Notes under the pieces: model-generated
Database searches by the model: none
Told to the model about the DNA's origin: nothing
The model's input: the letters and a program-made list of their open reading frames with translations, nothing else
Position numbers and translations under genes: made by a program
Shown: positions 1 to 6,126 of the stretch, piece after piece
Position numbering within the stretch: position 1 is the stretch's first letter
How the letters are laid out: each line of letters opens with the position of its first letter
From: an uncultured Methylococcaceae bacterium
GTDB lineage: Bacteria > Pseudomonadota > Gammaproteobacteria > Methylococcales > Methylomonadaceae
Assembly: GCA_913009515.1 (NCBI GenBank)
Contig: CAJVYO010000020.1
Location: 1 to 12,106, forward strand
DNA: 12,106 nucleotides
Reading direction: 5' to 3'

Positions 1-509
1 GTTTTTATTATCTACAAATGGCGAATCATGATGCGTATTTATGGGGCGTTGATGTCACAGGACGTTTAAATTTATGGAATAGTGATAAATATGGTGAATT
101 TTCAACCAATACGGTGATGAGCTATGTGCGCGGAAAACGTACGGATGGTGATAATTTATATCATATGATGCCATTTAATCTTAAATGGGCTTTAAATCAT
201 ACATTAGGAGGCTGGCAAACAGGATTTGATATGCAGTTTGTCGATGCGAAAGATGATGTGCAAGCAGTAAGAAATGAATTAGAAACTGCTTCTTATGTTT
301 TATTAAATTTTAAAACCAGTTACGAGTGGAAGTTTTTAACAGTTGATTTTGGCGTCGATAATTTATTAGATAAAAAATATTATGAACCTCTATCAGGTGT
401 TTATATTGGCGATCAAAATGCGATGACCTTGGCTTCATCCCGTCCGAAAACATTAAACCTTGCAGCTCAAGGGCGTTCAGTCTATGTTGGTTTTACCCTT
501 AAATATTAA
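1..509 (+). CDS. TonB-dependent outer-membrane receptor, C-terminal part (5' end outside window)
   Basis: The reading frame is open from base 3 with no stop before 507-509, so this is the last ~168 residues of a longer protein; the ATG at 18 is internal, not a start. The sequence alternates polar and aromatic/hydrophobic residues as in an outer-membrane beta-barrel. It carries the VDNLLDKKYYEPL segment typical of the last strands of TonB-dependent receptors and ends GRSVYVGFTLKY, with the C-terminal aromatic residue expected for BAM-dependent insertion. Such receptors import siderophores, metal complexes, corrinoids or other ligands using TonB energy. The plug domain and TonB box are missing, so the ligand cannot be assigned. 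The next gene starts 18 nt downstream and is probably co-transcribed. Confidence 0.88.
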   Translation, partial: FYYLQMANHDAYLWGVDVTGRLNLWNSDKYGEFSTNTVMSYVRGKRTDGDNLYHMMPFNLKWALNHTLGGWQTGFDMQFVDAKDDVQAVRNELETASYVLLNFKTSYEWKFLTVDFGVDNLLDKKYYEPLSGVYIGDQNAMTLASSRPKTLNLAAQGRSVYVGFTLKY

Positions 510-527
510 TAGTGAAGAGAATTTAAC

Positions 528-1304
528 ATGAATAAATTAAAAATAAGTGGATTTTTATTGCCGGCATTTTTATTAGCTAATACTTTACAAGCAGAGCCAT
601 TAAGCTATCAAGTTGAAGTGATTTATTGGGATAATTCTGTTTTTTACGGTAAGTTTGATTATGATGCAGCGTCTAAGCAAATCATGAACCTTCGTGGTTT
701 AATCGATGATGTGGCAATGGGCAATATAGAACCGATTAGATATCAGCTAGATGCAAAACAAGATGGTAAAGGGGGCATTACAGCATCTGCTTATAGTATG
801 AATAGTACAAGAATAGCAACAGGCCCCAATATTAATAATAATGCCTATGCAACGATTAATTTTAATGCGGCTGACCCCACTTTAGGGGTAACTGATGAAA
901 ATGAATTAGGCTATATGGACTGTAGTGGTTTAGCGTTAATGTACGATAATCAGGGTGTAGGACATTGTATGTACCATGTGCCAACCTATGATCCCATTTA
1001 TTTCCCGATGGGAGGCGAAAATTTTGTATTATCAGAAACCATTACCCGTATTGATAATGAAATCAGTGCCGCAGATTGTTTATTTAACTGGGCAGAACAT
1101 AATTACCCTGAATTATTTTCACCTGCCTTAGGTGTGACCAATTCAAAAACATTGCCCCCGTATTATTTTCGTCATTATGCACAGGCTAATGTTTATTTAG
1201 GTATTTCGGCGACTGACAATCATATTTATTATTTAGATGCTAATAATGAGTTACAAGATGTAGGAGCTTCTTATGATTGGCTAGAACAGGCAGAGTGTAA
1301 TTAA
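528..1304 (+). CDS. Secreted protein of unknown function with CLFNWAE-type C-terminal domain
   Basis: I cannot assign a function. Residues 1-22 form a classical Sec signal peptide: K3/K5, a hydrophobic core, and a likely signal peptidase I site after LQA, so the 236-residue mature protein should be periplasmic or exported. Residues ~26-175 look like an all-beta domain (YWDNSVFYGKFDYD, then the MNLRGLIDD turn) with C132 and C147. Residues ~182-257 form a separate domain, starting CLFNWAEHNYPELF, with YLGISATDNHIYYL in the middle and a terminal WLEQAEC. I recall this type of domain in many predicted secreted proteins of proteobacteria; that is memory, not a search. C184 and C257 bracket the domain and could form a disulfide. 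GAAGAG at 514-519 gives a ribosome binding site. The tight spacing to the TonB receptor suggests a shared transcript and perhaps a role in capturing or handling the receptor's ligand (inference). Confidence 0.8.
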   Translation: MNKLKISGFLLPAFLLANTLQAEPLSYQVEVIYWDNSVFYGKFDYDAASKQIMNLRGLIDDVAMGNIEPIRYQLDAKQDGKGGITASAYSMNSTRIATGPNINNNAYATINFNAADPTLGVTDENELGYMDCSGLALMYDNQGVGHCMYHVPTYDPIYFPMGGENFVLSETITRIDNEISAADCLFNWAEHNYPELFSPALGVTNSKTLPPYYFRHYAQANVYLGISATDNHIYYLDANNELQDVGASYDWLEQAECN

Positions 1305-1316
1305 GAAATTTTTTAA

Positions 1317-1347
1317 AATACAAGACTAATTATGTTGGTCTTGTATT
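1317..1347 (+). terminator. Hairpin, possible terminator after the secreted-protein gene
   Basis: AATACAAGAC (1317-1326) and GTCTTGTATT (1338-1347) form a perfect 10-bp stem that can extend by a few pairs into the 11-nt loop. It begins 13 nt after the stop codon. The downstream side is AGCTATTGATTTT, only moderately T-rich and not a clean T-run, so termination may be partial. The aroG promoter begins directly downstream, which fits a transcription-unit boundary. Confidence 0.5.
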
Positions 1348-1352
1348 AGCTA

Positions 1353-1380
1353 TTGATTTTATAGTATGTTTTTATATAAT
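1353..1380 (+). promoter_or_regulatory. Sigma70-type promoter for the aroG-thiSG-trmB-mpl unit
   Basis: TTGATT (1353-1358) and a perfect TATAAT (1375-1380) are separated by 16 bp. Transcription should begin near 1387, leaving a leader of about 105 nt before aroG. The surrounding DNA is very AT-rich, so chance matches are easy, but a full consensus -10 box with a good -35 box at proper spacing is better than background. Confidence 0.6.
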
Positions 1381-1399
1381 TTTATATCTTGGTCATATG

Positions 1400-1423
1400 T
1401 AAGGAATACGCAATGATTCCTTA
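1400..1423 (+). promoter_or_regulatory. Inverted repeat in the aroG leader
   Basis: TAAGGAAT (1400-1407) and ATTCCTTA (1416-1423) are perfect 8-bp complementary arms with an 8-nt spacer. The repeat lies just downstream of the predicted transcription start. It could be an operator, for example for an aromatic amino acid repressor, or a leader hairpin. No T-run follows directly, so it is not a classic terminator. I find no leader peptide rich in Phe, Tyr or Trp codons nearby, so attenuation of the trp/pheA kind is not supported. Confidence 0.35.
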
Positions 1424-1492
1424 ACGCCATATTGATTTTTAGGTTAAAATTATCGGTTATTTATTAACTGTAATCTTCCCCGCGTATAAGCA

Positions 1493-2563
1493 ATGCAAAG
1501 CAAACTATACACTGATAATTTAAGAATTCGTGAAACCAAAGAATTAATGTCTCCTATTCAGGCGCAGGATGAAATGCCTTTAACTGAATTGGCAGCAAAA
1601 ACAACGTCTGAAGCCCGTCAAATTACGCATAATATTTTACAAGGAGAGGATGACCGTTTATTGGTGATTGTTGGCCCTTGTTCGATACATGACACGGTAT
1701 CTGCTCATGAATATGCGAAACGCCTAAAAATCATTAAAGAAGAATTACATGATGATTTGCATATTATCATGCGGGTTTATTTTGAAAAGCCGCGTACTAC
1801 TGTCGGCTGGAAAGGCTTTATTAATGACCCTGATTTAGATGATAGTTTTAATATCAATAAAGGTTTACGACTTGCTCGGCAATTGTTATTAGATTTAAAT
1901 ACCCAAGGCATCCCTGCTGCAACGGAATATTTAGATTTAATTACCCCGCAATATGTTTCGGACTTAATTTCATGGGGAGCCATTGGGGCAAGAACCACTG
2001 AAAGTCAGTGTCATCGAGAGCTGGCTTCGGGATTATCTTGTCCTGTTGGTTTTAAAAATGCCACTGATGGTACCTTTAGCATTGCGAATGATGCGATCAA
2101 AGCGGCAATGAATCCACATCATTTTTTATCGGTAACAAAAAAAGGTAATTCCGCTATTTTTTCTACCACCGGTAATGAAGATGTACATATGATTCTGCGT
2201 GGTGGTTATGATGGGCCTAATTATGATGCGGTCAGTGTTAATCAAGTCGCTGAAGCGATGAAAAAGTCAGCGTTACCGACTAATATTATGATTGATTTAA
2301 GCCATGCAAATAGTTTAAAACAATGTCAACGCCAGTTAATCGTAGGCGAAGATGTGGGCTTGCAAATTGCCAATGGTGACCAGCGAATTATGGGGGTGAT
2401 GATTGAAAGTCATTTGCAGTCAGGACGACAAGATGTGATAGCCGGTGAAAATTTAGTTTACGGACAAAGTATTACTGATGCCTGCATCGACTGGTCAGAT
2501 ACCGTAACCTTATTGAATCAGCTTGCCAGTTCAGTGCAAAAAAGACGTGCTCTTAAAAATTAA
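1493..2563 (+). CDS. aroG: 3-deoxy-7-phosphoheptulonate (DAHP) synthase, AroG-like class I
   Basis: Condenses phosphoenolpyruvate with erythrose 4-phosphate to give DAHP, the entry step of the shikimate pathway, in the cytoplasm. At 356 residues it matches E. coli AroG (350) end to end. Visible motifs are GPCSIH (61-66) with the metal-ligand Cys at C63, EKPRTTVGWKG (98-108) with K99, GARTTESQ (165-172), DLSHANS, and a late VMIESH that supplies the metal-binding Glu. The N-terminus (LRIRETKEL) and the DLITPQY and SGLSCPVG segments follow AroG rather than AroF. They keep D148, P152 and S182, the counterparts of the D146, P150 and S180 feedback-site positions of E. coli AroG, so phenylalanine inhibition is plausible but inferred. 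The start fits the family alignment, though no clear Shine-Dalgarno sequence precedes it. First gene of the proposed operon; thiSG follows after 13 nt. Confidence 0.95.
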   Translation: MQSKLYTDNLRIRETKELMSPIQAQDEMPLTELAAKTTSEARQITHNILQGEDDRLLVIVGPCSIHDTVSAHEYAKRLKIIKEELHDDLHIIMRVYFEKPRTTVGWKGFINDPDLDDSFNINKGLRLARQLLLDLNTQGIPAATEYLDLITPQYVSDLISWGAIGARTTESQCHRELASGLSCPVGFKNATDGTFSIANDAIKAAMNPHHFLSVTKKGNSAIFSTTGNEDVHMILRGGYDGPNYDAVSVNQVAEAMKKSALPTNIMIDLSHANSLKQCQRQLIVGEDVGLQIANGDQRIMGVMIESHLQSGRQDVIAGENLVYGQSITDACIDWSDTVTLLNQLASSVQKRRALKN

Positions 2564-2576
2564 CAGGAATAATTAA

Positions 2577-3554
2577 ATGAATATTTATGTAAATGGTGAT
2601 GAACAGCAATATACACAAGGTATGAGTGTTGCTGATGTTGTGAAATCACTGGGTTTTGAAAATAAACGCATTGCTGTTGAGTTAAATAAAGAAATTTTGC
2701 CTTTTACGCACTATCCGCAGACTTTGTTGAATGCAAATGATCGTTTAGAAGTCGTCCAAGCCATTGGTGGCGGGCAAGCAGATGTTTTTACCATTGCGGG
2801 ACAGGATTTTCAATCGCGGTTATTAGTCGGTACTGGAAAATATAAAGATTTAGATGAAACACGAGAAGCGATTGAAACCAGTGGCGCGGAGATTGTGACG
2901 GTGGCGATTCGCCGTACTAATATTGGTCAAAATCCCGATGAGCCAAATTTACTCGATGTTATTTCACCGGATAAATATACTATTTTACCGAATACTGCGG
3001 GCTGTTTTACAGCCGAAGATGCAGTGCGTACGTGTCGTTTAGGGCGTGAATTATTGGGCGGTCATAAATTAGTTAAATTAGAAGTTTTAGCTGATCAAAA
3101 AACCTTATTACCTGATGTATTAGAAACCGTGAGTGCGGCGGAATTATTAGTTAAAGATGGTTTTGATGTCATGGTATATACCAATGATGACCCTATTGTA
3201 GCAAAACGCTTAGAAGACATTGGCTGTGTTGCGGTGATGCCGTTAGCTTCACCGATTGGTTCAGGTTTAGGTATTTGTAATCCGTATAATATTTTAACGA
3301 TTATTGAAAATGCTAAAGTACCGATTTTAATTGATGCCGGTGTCGGCACCGCATCTGATGCGGCTGCAGCAATGGAATTAGGTTGCTCAGGGGTATTGAT
3401 GAATTCAGCGATTGCGATGGCTAATAATCCGGTGTTAATGGCATCAGCGATGAAAAAAGGTATTCAAGCAGGGCGTGAGGCGTATTTAGCAGGTCGTATG
3501 CCTAAAAAACGTTTTGCATCAGCTTCTTCACCGGTTGATGGTTTGATTGCTTAA
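2577..3554 (+). CDS. thiSG: ThiS-ThiG fusion: sulfur carrier protein plus thiazole synthase
   Basis: One uninterrupted frame encodes two thiamin-biosynthesis proteins. Residues 1-66 are ThiS, a ubiquitin-fold sulfur carrier starting MNIYVNGDEQQ and ending VVQAIGGG. Residues ~67-325 are ThiG, a TIM-barrel enzyme that builds the thiazole phosphate ring from 1-deoxyxylulose 5-phosphate, dehydroglycine and ThiS-thiocarboxylate sulfur. ThiG motifs are RLLVGTGKY (81-89), RRTN (112-115), VKLEVLAD (166-173) with K167 as the expected Schiff-base lysine, and the late DAGVGTASDAA phosphate-binding loop. The GGG at the junction (2766-2774) is followed directly by QADVF, with no in-frame ATG, GTG or TTG there to start a separate ThiG. 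Free ThiS must expose its C-terminal glycine to be adenylated and thiolated, so the chain must be cut or work differently. Such fusions are known in public annotation as bifunctional proteins. AGGAA at 2565-2569 is a good ribosome binding site. Confidence 0.93.
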   Translation: MNIYVNGDEQQYTQGMSVADVVKSLGFENKRIAVELNKEILPFTHYPQTLLNANDRLEVVQAIGGGQADVFTIAGQDFQSRLLVGTGKYKDLDETREAIETSGAEIVTVAIRRTNIGQNPDEPNLLDVISPDKYTILPNTAGCFTAEDAVRTCRLGRELLGGHKLVKLEVLADQKTLLPDVLETVSAAELLVKDGFDVMVYTNDDPIVAKRLEDIGCVAVMPLASPIGSGLGICNPYNILTIIENAKVPILIDAGVGTASDAAAAMELGCSGVLMNSAIAMANNPVLMASAMKKGIQAGREAYLAGRMPKKRFASASSPVDGLIA

Positions 3555-4247
3555 ATGGCAGCCTTAGAAGAAGGGGAGCCTGTCCCGAGAATTAAAAGTT
3601 TTATTAAACGAGTAGGGCGGATGACCAGTGGTCAACGTGTTGCATTAGATACCTTGTGGGAACAGTATTGTTTAGACCCTGAAAAATCATATGATTTTAC
3701 GGCGGTGTTTGGCAATGATGCACCGACAATTTTAGAAATTGGTTTTGGTAATGGTGAGAGCTTGGCAAAAACAGCACTCGCTAATCCCGATAAAAATTAT
3801 ATTGGTATTGAAGTGCATAAACCGGGCGTGGGCAGTCTATTATTACAGTTAGACCGCGATAATATTACTAATGTCCGCGTGTTCTATCATGATGCGATTG
3901 AGATTTTAGAAAATTGTGTCGCGGAACAAAGTTTAGCGGCGGTGCATTTATTTTTCCCTGATCCATGGCATAAACGCAAGCATCATAAACGGCGGATTGT
4001 ACGAGATAGTTTTATGCAGTTATTAGCGGTTAAAATTAAATCAGGCGGCTATTTTCATACCGCAACGGATTGGGAGCATTATGCAAAACATATGCTGAAA
4101 ATTTTAGTGGTGGCTGAAAATTTTACCAATCAAAATACTGAACACGCTTATTGTCCGCGTCCCGAATATCGTCCCTTAACCAAATTTGAACAACGTGGTT
4201 TGCGTTTGGGGCATGGTGTTTGGGATTTAATTTTTCAACGAGTATAA
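3555..4247 (+). CDS. trmB: tRNA (guanine46-N7)-methyltransferase TrmB
   Basis: Transfers a methyl group from S-adenosylmethionine to N7 of G46 in the variable loop of many tRNAs. The 230-residue length is close to E. coli TrmB (239), with similarity along the whole chain. Motifs seen: RIKSFIKRVGRMTSGQ near the N-terminus; the SAM-binding loop EIGFGNG (61-67); GIEVH (84-88); FFPDPWHK (133-140) followed by the basic RKHHKRR; TDWEHY (171-176); and TKFEQRG (209-215), which holds catalytic and tRNA-binding residues. The ATG abuts the thiSG stop (TAA then ATG, no gap) and has no evident Shine-Dalgarno sequence, so translation is probably coupled. The thiS-thiG-trmB order also occurs in other gammaproteobacteria such as pseudomonads. 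Confidence 0.95.
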   Translation: MAALEEGEPVPRIKSFIKRVGRMTSGQRVALDTLWEQYCLDPEKSYDFTAVFGNDAPTILEIGFGNGESLAKTALANPDKNYIGIEVHKPGVGSLLLQLDRDNITNVRVFYHDAIEILENCVAEQSLAAVHLFFPDPWHKRKHHKRRIVRDSFMQLLAVKIKSGGYFHTATDWEHYAKHMLKILVVAENFTNQNTEHAYCPRPEYRPLTKFEQRGLRLGHGVWDLIFQRV

Positions 4248-4251
4248 ATAA

Positions 4252-5613
4252 ATGCGGATTCATATTTTAGGTATTTGTGGCACCTTTATGGGCGGATTGG
4301 CTTTAATTGCTAGAGAATTAGGGCATGAGGTGAGCGGTTCAGATGCGAATGTTTATCCGCCTATGAGTACGCAGTTAGCCGAGCAAGGCATTGAGTTAAT
4401 GCAGGGTTATCGAGCAGAAAATTTAGCGGATAAACCGGATTTAGTGATTATCGGTAATGCTTTATCGCGCGGTAACGCAGAAGTTGAAGCAGTTTTAAAT
4501 CAAGGCTTACGCTATATTTCAGGGGCTCAATGGCTTTCTGAACAGGTTTTACAGGATAAATGGGTGTTAGCCGTTGCAGGTACGCATGGAAAAACTACCA
4601 CCAGTAGTATGCTTGCATGGATATTAGACCGCCAAGGCTTTGATGCCGGTTTTTTAATTGGTGGTATTCCGATGAATTTCGGTATTTCTGCTCGTGCAGG
4701 AAGTTGTGATTTCTTTGTGATTGAAGCCGATGAGTATGATTGTGCTTTTTTCGATAAGCGTTCTAAATTTGTCCATTATCGTCCGCGTACTGCCATTTTA
4801 AATAATTTAGAATTTGACCATGCGGATATTTTTGATGATTTAGCTGCGATTCAACGCCAATTTCATCATTTAGTGCGTACTATTCCGAGTGACGGTTTAA
4901 TTATTGCGCCGCAGTCAGATAAAAATTTACAAGCAACTTTAGAGCAAGGTGTTTGGACACCGATACACTATACCGGCAGCACTGATAACGATGCAGTGTG
5001 GCAGGCAGAGTTATTGGTAGCAGATGGTAGTGAATTTAAGGTTTATTTTGAAGGCAAGCCACAAGGCATTGTGAAGTGGGCATTAACCGGTCTGCATAAT
5101 GTGCAAAATGCCTTGGCAGCGATAGCAGCCGCTCGCCATATTGGCATTGTGCCAAGTGAAAGTATTGCGGCATTAGCTGAATTTAAAAATGTGAAACGTC
5201 GTATGGAAGTGATTGTGCAAACTGATACGGTGACGGTTTATGATGATTTTGCTCATCATCCTACTGCGATTAAAACTACCTTAGAAGGTTTGCGAGAGCA
5301 GGTGGGTACTGAAAAAATTATTGCCGTAGTGGAACCGCGTTCAAATACCATGCGTATGGGCATGCACCGTGAAGCACTGGCAAGCTCTTTAGAAAAAGCA
5401 GATTTGGCGATTATTTATCAGCCTGAAAATTTAGAGTGGGATTTATCTGAATTACTAAATTATGCGGATAATATTAAAATTTGTGGTTCTATTGATGAAA
5501 TATTAACGTTATTAAAAGCAGACGCTACGCTTAAAACGCATTGTTTAATGATGAGTAATGGTGATTTTGGTGGCATTTATCAGCGGTTACGGGATATTTT
5601 CAAGCTTAAATAA
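4252..5613 (+). CDS. mpl: UDP-N-acetylmuramate:L-Ala-gamma-D-Glu-meso-DAP ligase Mpl
   Basis: A cytoplasmic Mur-type ligase of peptidoglycan recycling. It uses ATP to attach the recovered tripeptide L-Ala-gamma-D-Glu-meso-DAP to UDP-MurNAc, bypassing MurC, MurD and MurE. The 453-residue length matches E. coli Mpl (457). The N-terminal Rossmann-like domain starts MRIHILGICGTFMGG, which distinguishes Mpl from MurC. The central ATP-binding motif is AGTHGKTTT (109-117), followed by EADEYD (158-163) and NNLEFDHADIF (184-194). The C-terminal domain has YDDFAHHPT (~330-338) and VEPRSNTMRMG (360-370). It starts 4 nt after the trmB stop. Its last 8 bases overlap the 3' end of the convergent minus-strand gene. 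The presence of Mpl implies a diderm with DAP-type peptidoglycan, in line with the TonB receptor. Confidence 0.95.
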   Translation: MRIHILGICGTFMGGLALIARELGHEVSGSDANVYPPMSTQLAEQGIELMQGYRAENLADKPDLVIIGNALSRGNAEVEAVLNQGLRYISGAQWLSEQVLQDKWVLAVAGTHGKTTTSSMLAWILDRQGFDAGFLIGGIPMNFGISARAGSCDFFVIEADEYDCAFFDKRSKFVHYRPRTAILNNLEFDHADIFDDLAAIQRQFHHLVRTIPSDGLIIAPQSDKNLQATLEQGVWTPIHYTGSTDNDAVWQAELLVADGSEFKVYFEGKPQGIVKWALTGLHNVQNALAAIAAARHIGIVPSESIAALAEFKNVKRRMEVIVQTDTVTVYDDFAHHPTAIKTTLEGLREQVGTEKIIAVVEPRSNTMRMGMHREALASSLEKADLAIIYQPENLEWDLSELLNYADNIKICGSIDEILTLLKADATLKTHCLMMSNGDFGGIYQRLRDIFKLK

Positions 5614-6094
5614 GCATTTCAAAAAGTTGTTCACTCATTGCATAATAAACGGTAAGAATAGCCGCGTACAAGCTACTGACACTATAACGCCATTTTAAAG
5701 CTAGGTGATTTTGCATTAGATAATTACAGCAAAAACTGAGTGGCATATTGATAAGAAAAGACAGTAGACTAATATTAAGTAAGCTTAGATTAATGGCTTG
5801 CCAGTTACCAGTAAATAGATAGATAAAGCTTAGATGACGTGCAATCCAGAGTGGATTAAAAAAAATAACCACTAATGCGGCACGTTTTAATTTATCACTA
5901 AAAAATTGCTGAGTATTGGGATATTTTGTATCTATCCATTTAAAATACGCTGGAATTTCTAGGCTATAAAGGGTGCTAGACAGAATAGCCATACCCAGTA
6001 AACGAGAGATAGAAAATTCATCAAGTAGATAAGCGGCAAGCGTATCACCTGCGGTATAAATAAACAGCCCACTGAGACTATCAGTCACTTTCAT
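5606..6094 (-). CDS. Small multi-spanning inner-membrane protein of unknown function
   Basis: I do not firmly recognise this 162-residue protein. It is strongly hydrophobic, with four or five likely membrane segments near residues 8-24, 29-51, 72-94, 101-127 and 136-153, and a charged loop between the second and third (KWIDTKYP to DKLKRA). By eye the layout recalls the eukaryotic Mpv17/PMP22 family: a GD near the end of helix 1, a W-x-x-D-x-x-YP loop, LKRA before helix 3, then MP-x5-NY, an Arg and a Tyr 14 residues later. Some stretches (SRLLG near residue 30, GNWQAI near 96) also recall the bacterial alanine exporter AlaE. Neither is established. It lies 32 nt downstream of the haem/HD-GYP sensor on the same strand, so the two are probably co-transcribed. 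No clear ribosome binding site is seen. Its end overlaps mpl tail-to-tail. Confidence 0.72.
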   Translation of the reverse strand: MKVTDSLSGLFIYTAGDTLAAYLLDEFSISRLLGMAILSSTLYSLEIPAYFKWIDTKYPNTQQFFSDKLKRAALVVIFFNPLWIARHLSFIYLFTGNWQAINLSLLNISLLSFLINMPLSFCCNYLMQNHLALKWRYSVSSLYAAILTVYYAMSEQLFEMLI

Positions 6095-6126
6095 AAGTAT
6101 GATTAAGTTTTGAAAGTTTAAATGCG

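Noticed and set aside
18..509. A complete 163-residue gene starting at ATG 18
   Set aside because: The frame is open upstream to the window edge and the sequence starts in the middle of a TonB-receptor barrel, so the ATG is internal.
1400..1440. aroG leader hairpin as a classic attenuator with leader peptide
   Set aside because: The nearest ATG frames are closed within a few codons (for example M-I-P-stop from the ATG at 1413), none is rich in aromatic codons, and no T-run directly follows the stem.
1777..1998. Minus-strand open frame inside aroG
   Set aside because: It lies wholly within a well-conserved gene, has no ribosome binding site or recognisable product, and is best explained as a shadow of the coding strand. 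The same applies to the antisense frames at 3095-3349, 10611-10913 and 11375-11686.
1493..2563. Tyrosine-type (AroF) or tryptophan-type (AroH) DAHP synthase
   Set aside because: The N-terminal segment and the DLITPQY and SGLSCPVG regions follow AroG; AroF has different residues around both sites.
4252..5613. MurC rather than Mpl
   Set aside because: The MRIHILGICGTFMGG start and the GSDANVYPPMS segment are Mpl hallmarks, and the gene lies outside any mra/dcw cluster.
5604..5615. GCTTA-AA-TAAGC palindrome at the end of mpl as a terminator
   Set aside because: The loop would be only two bases, or the stem only four pairs, and no T-run follows in either direction.
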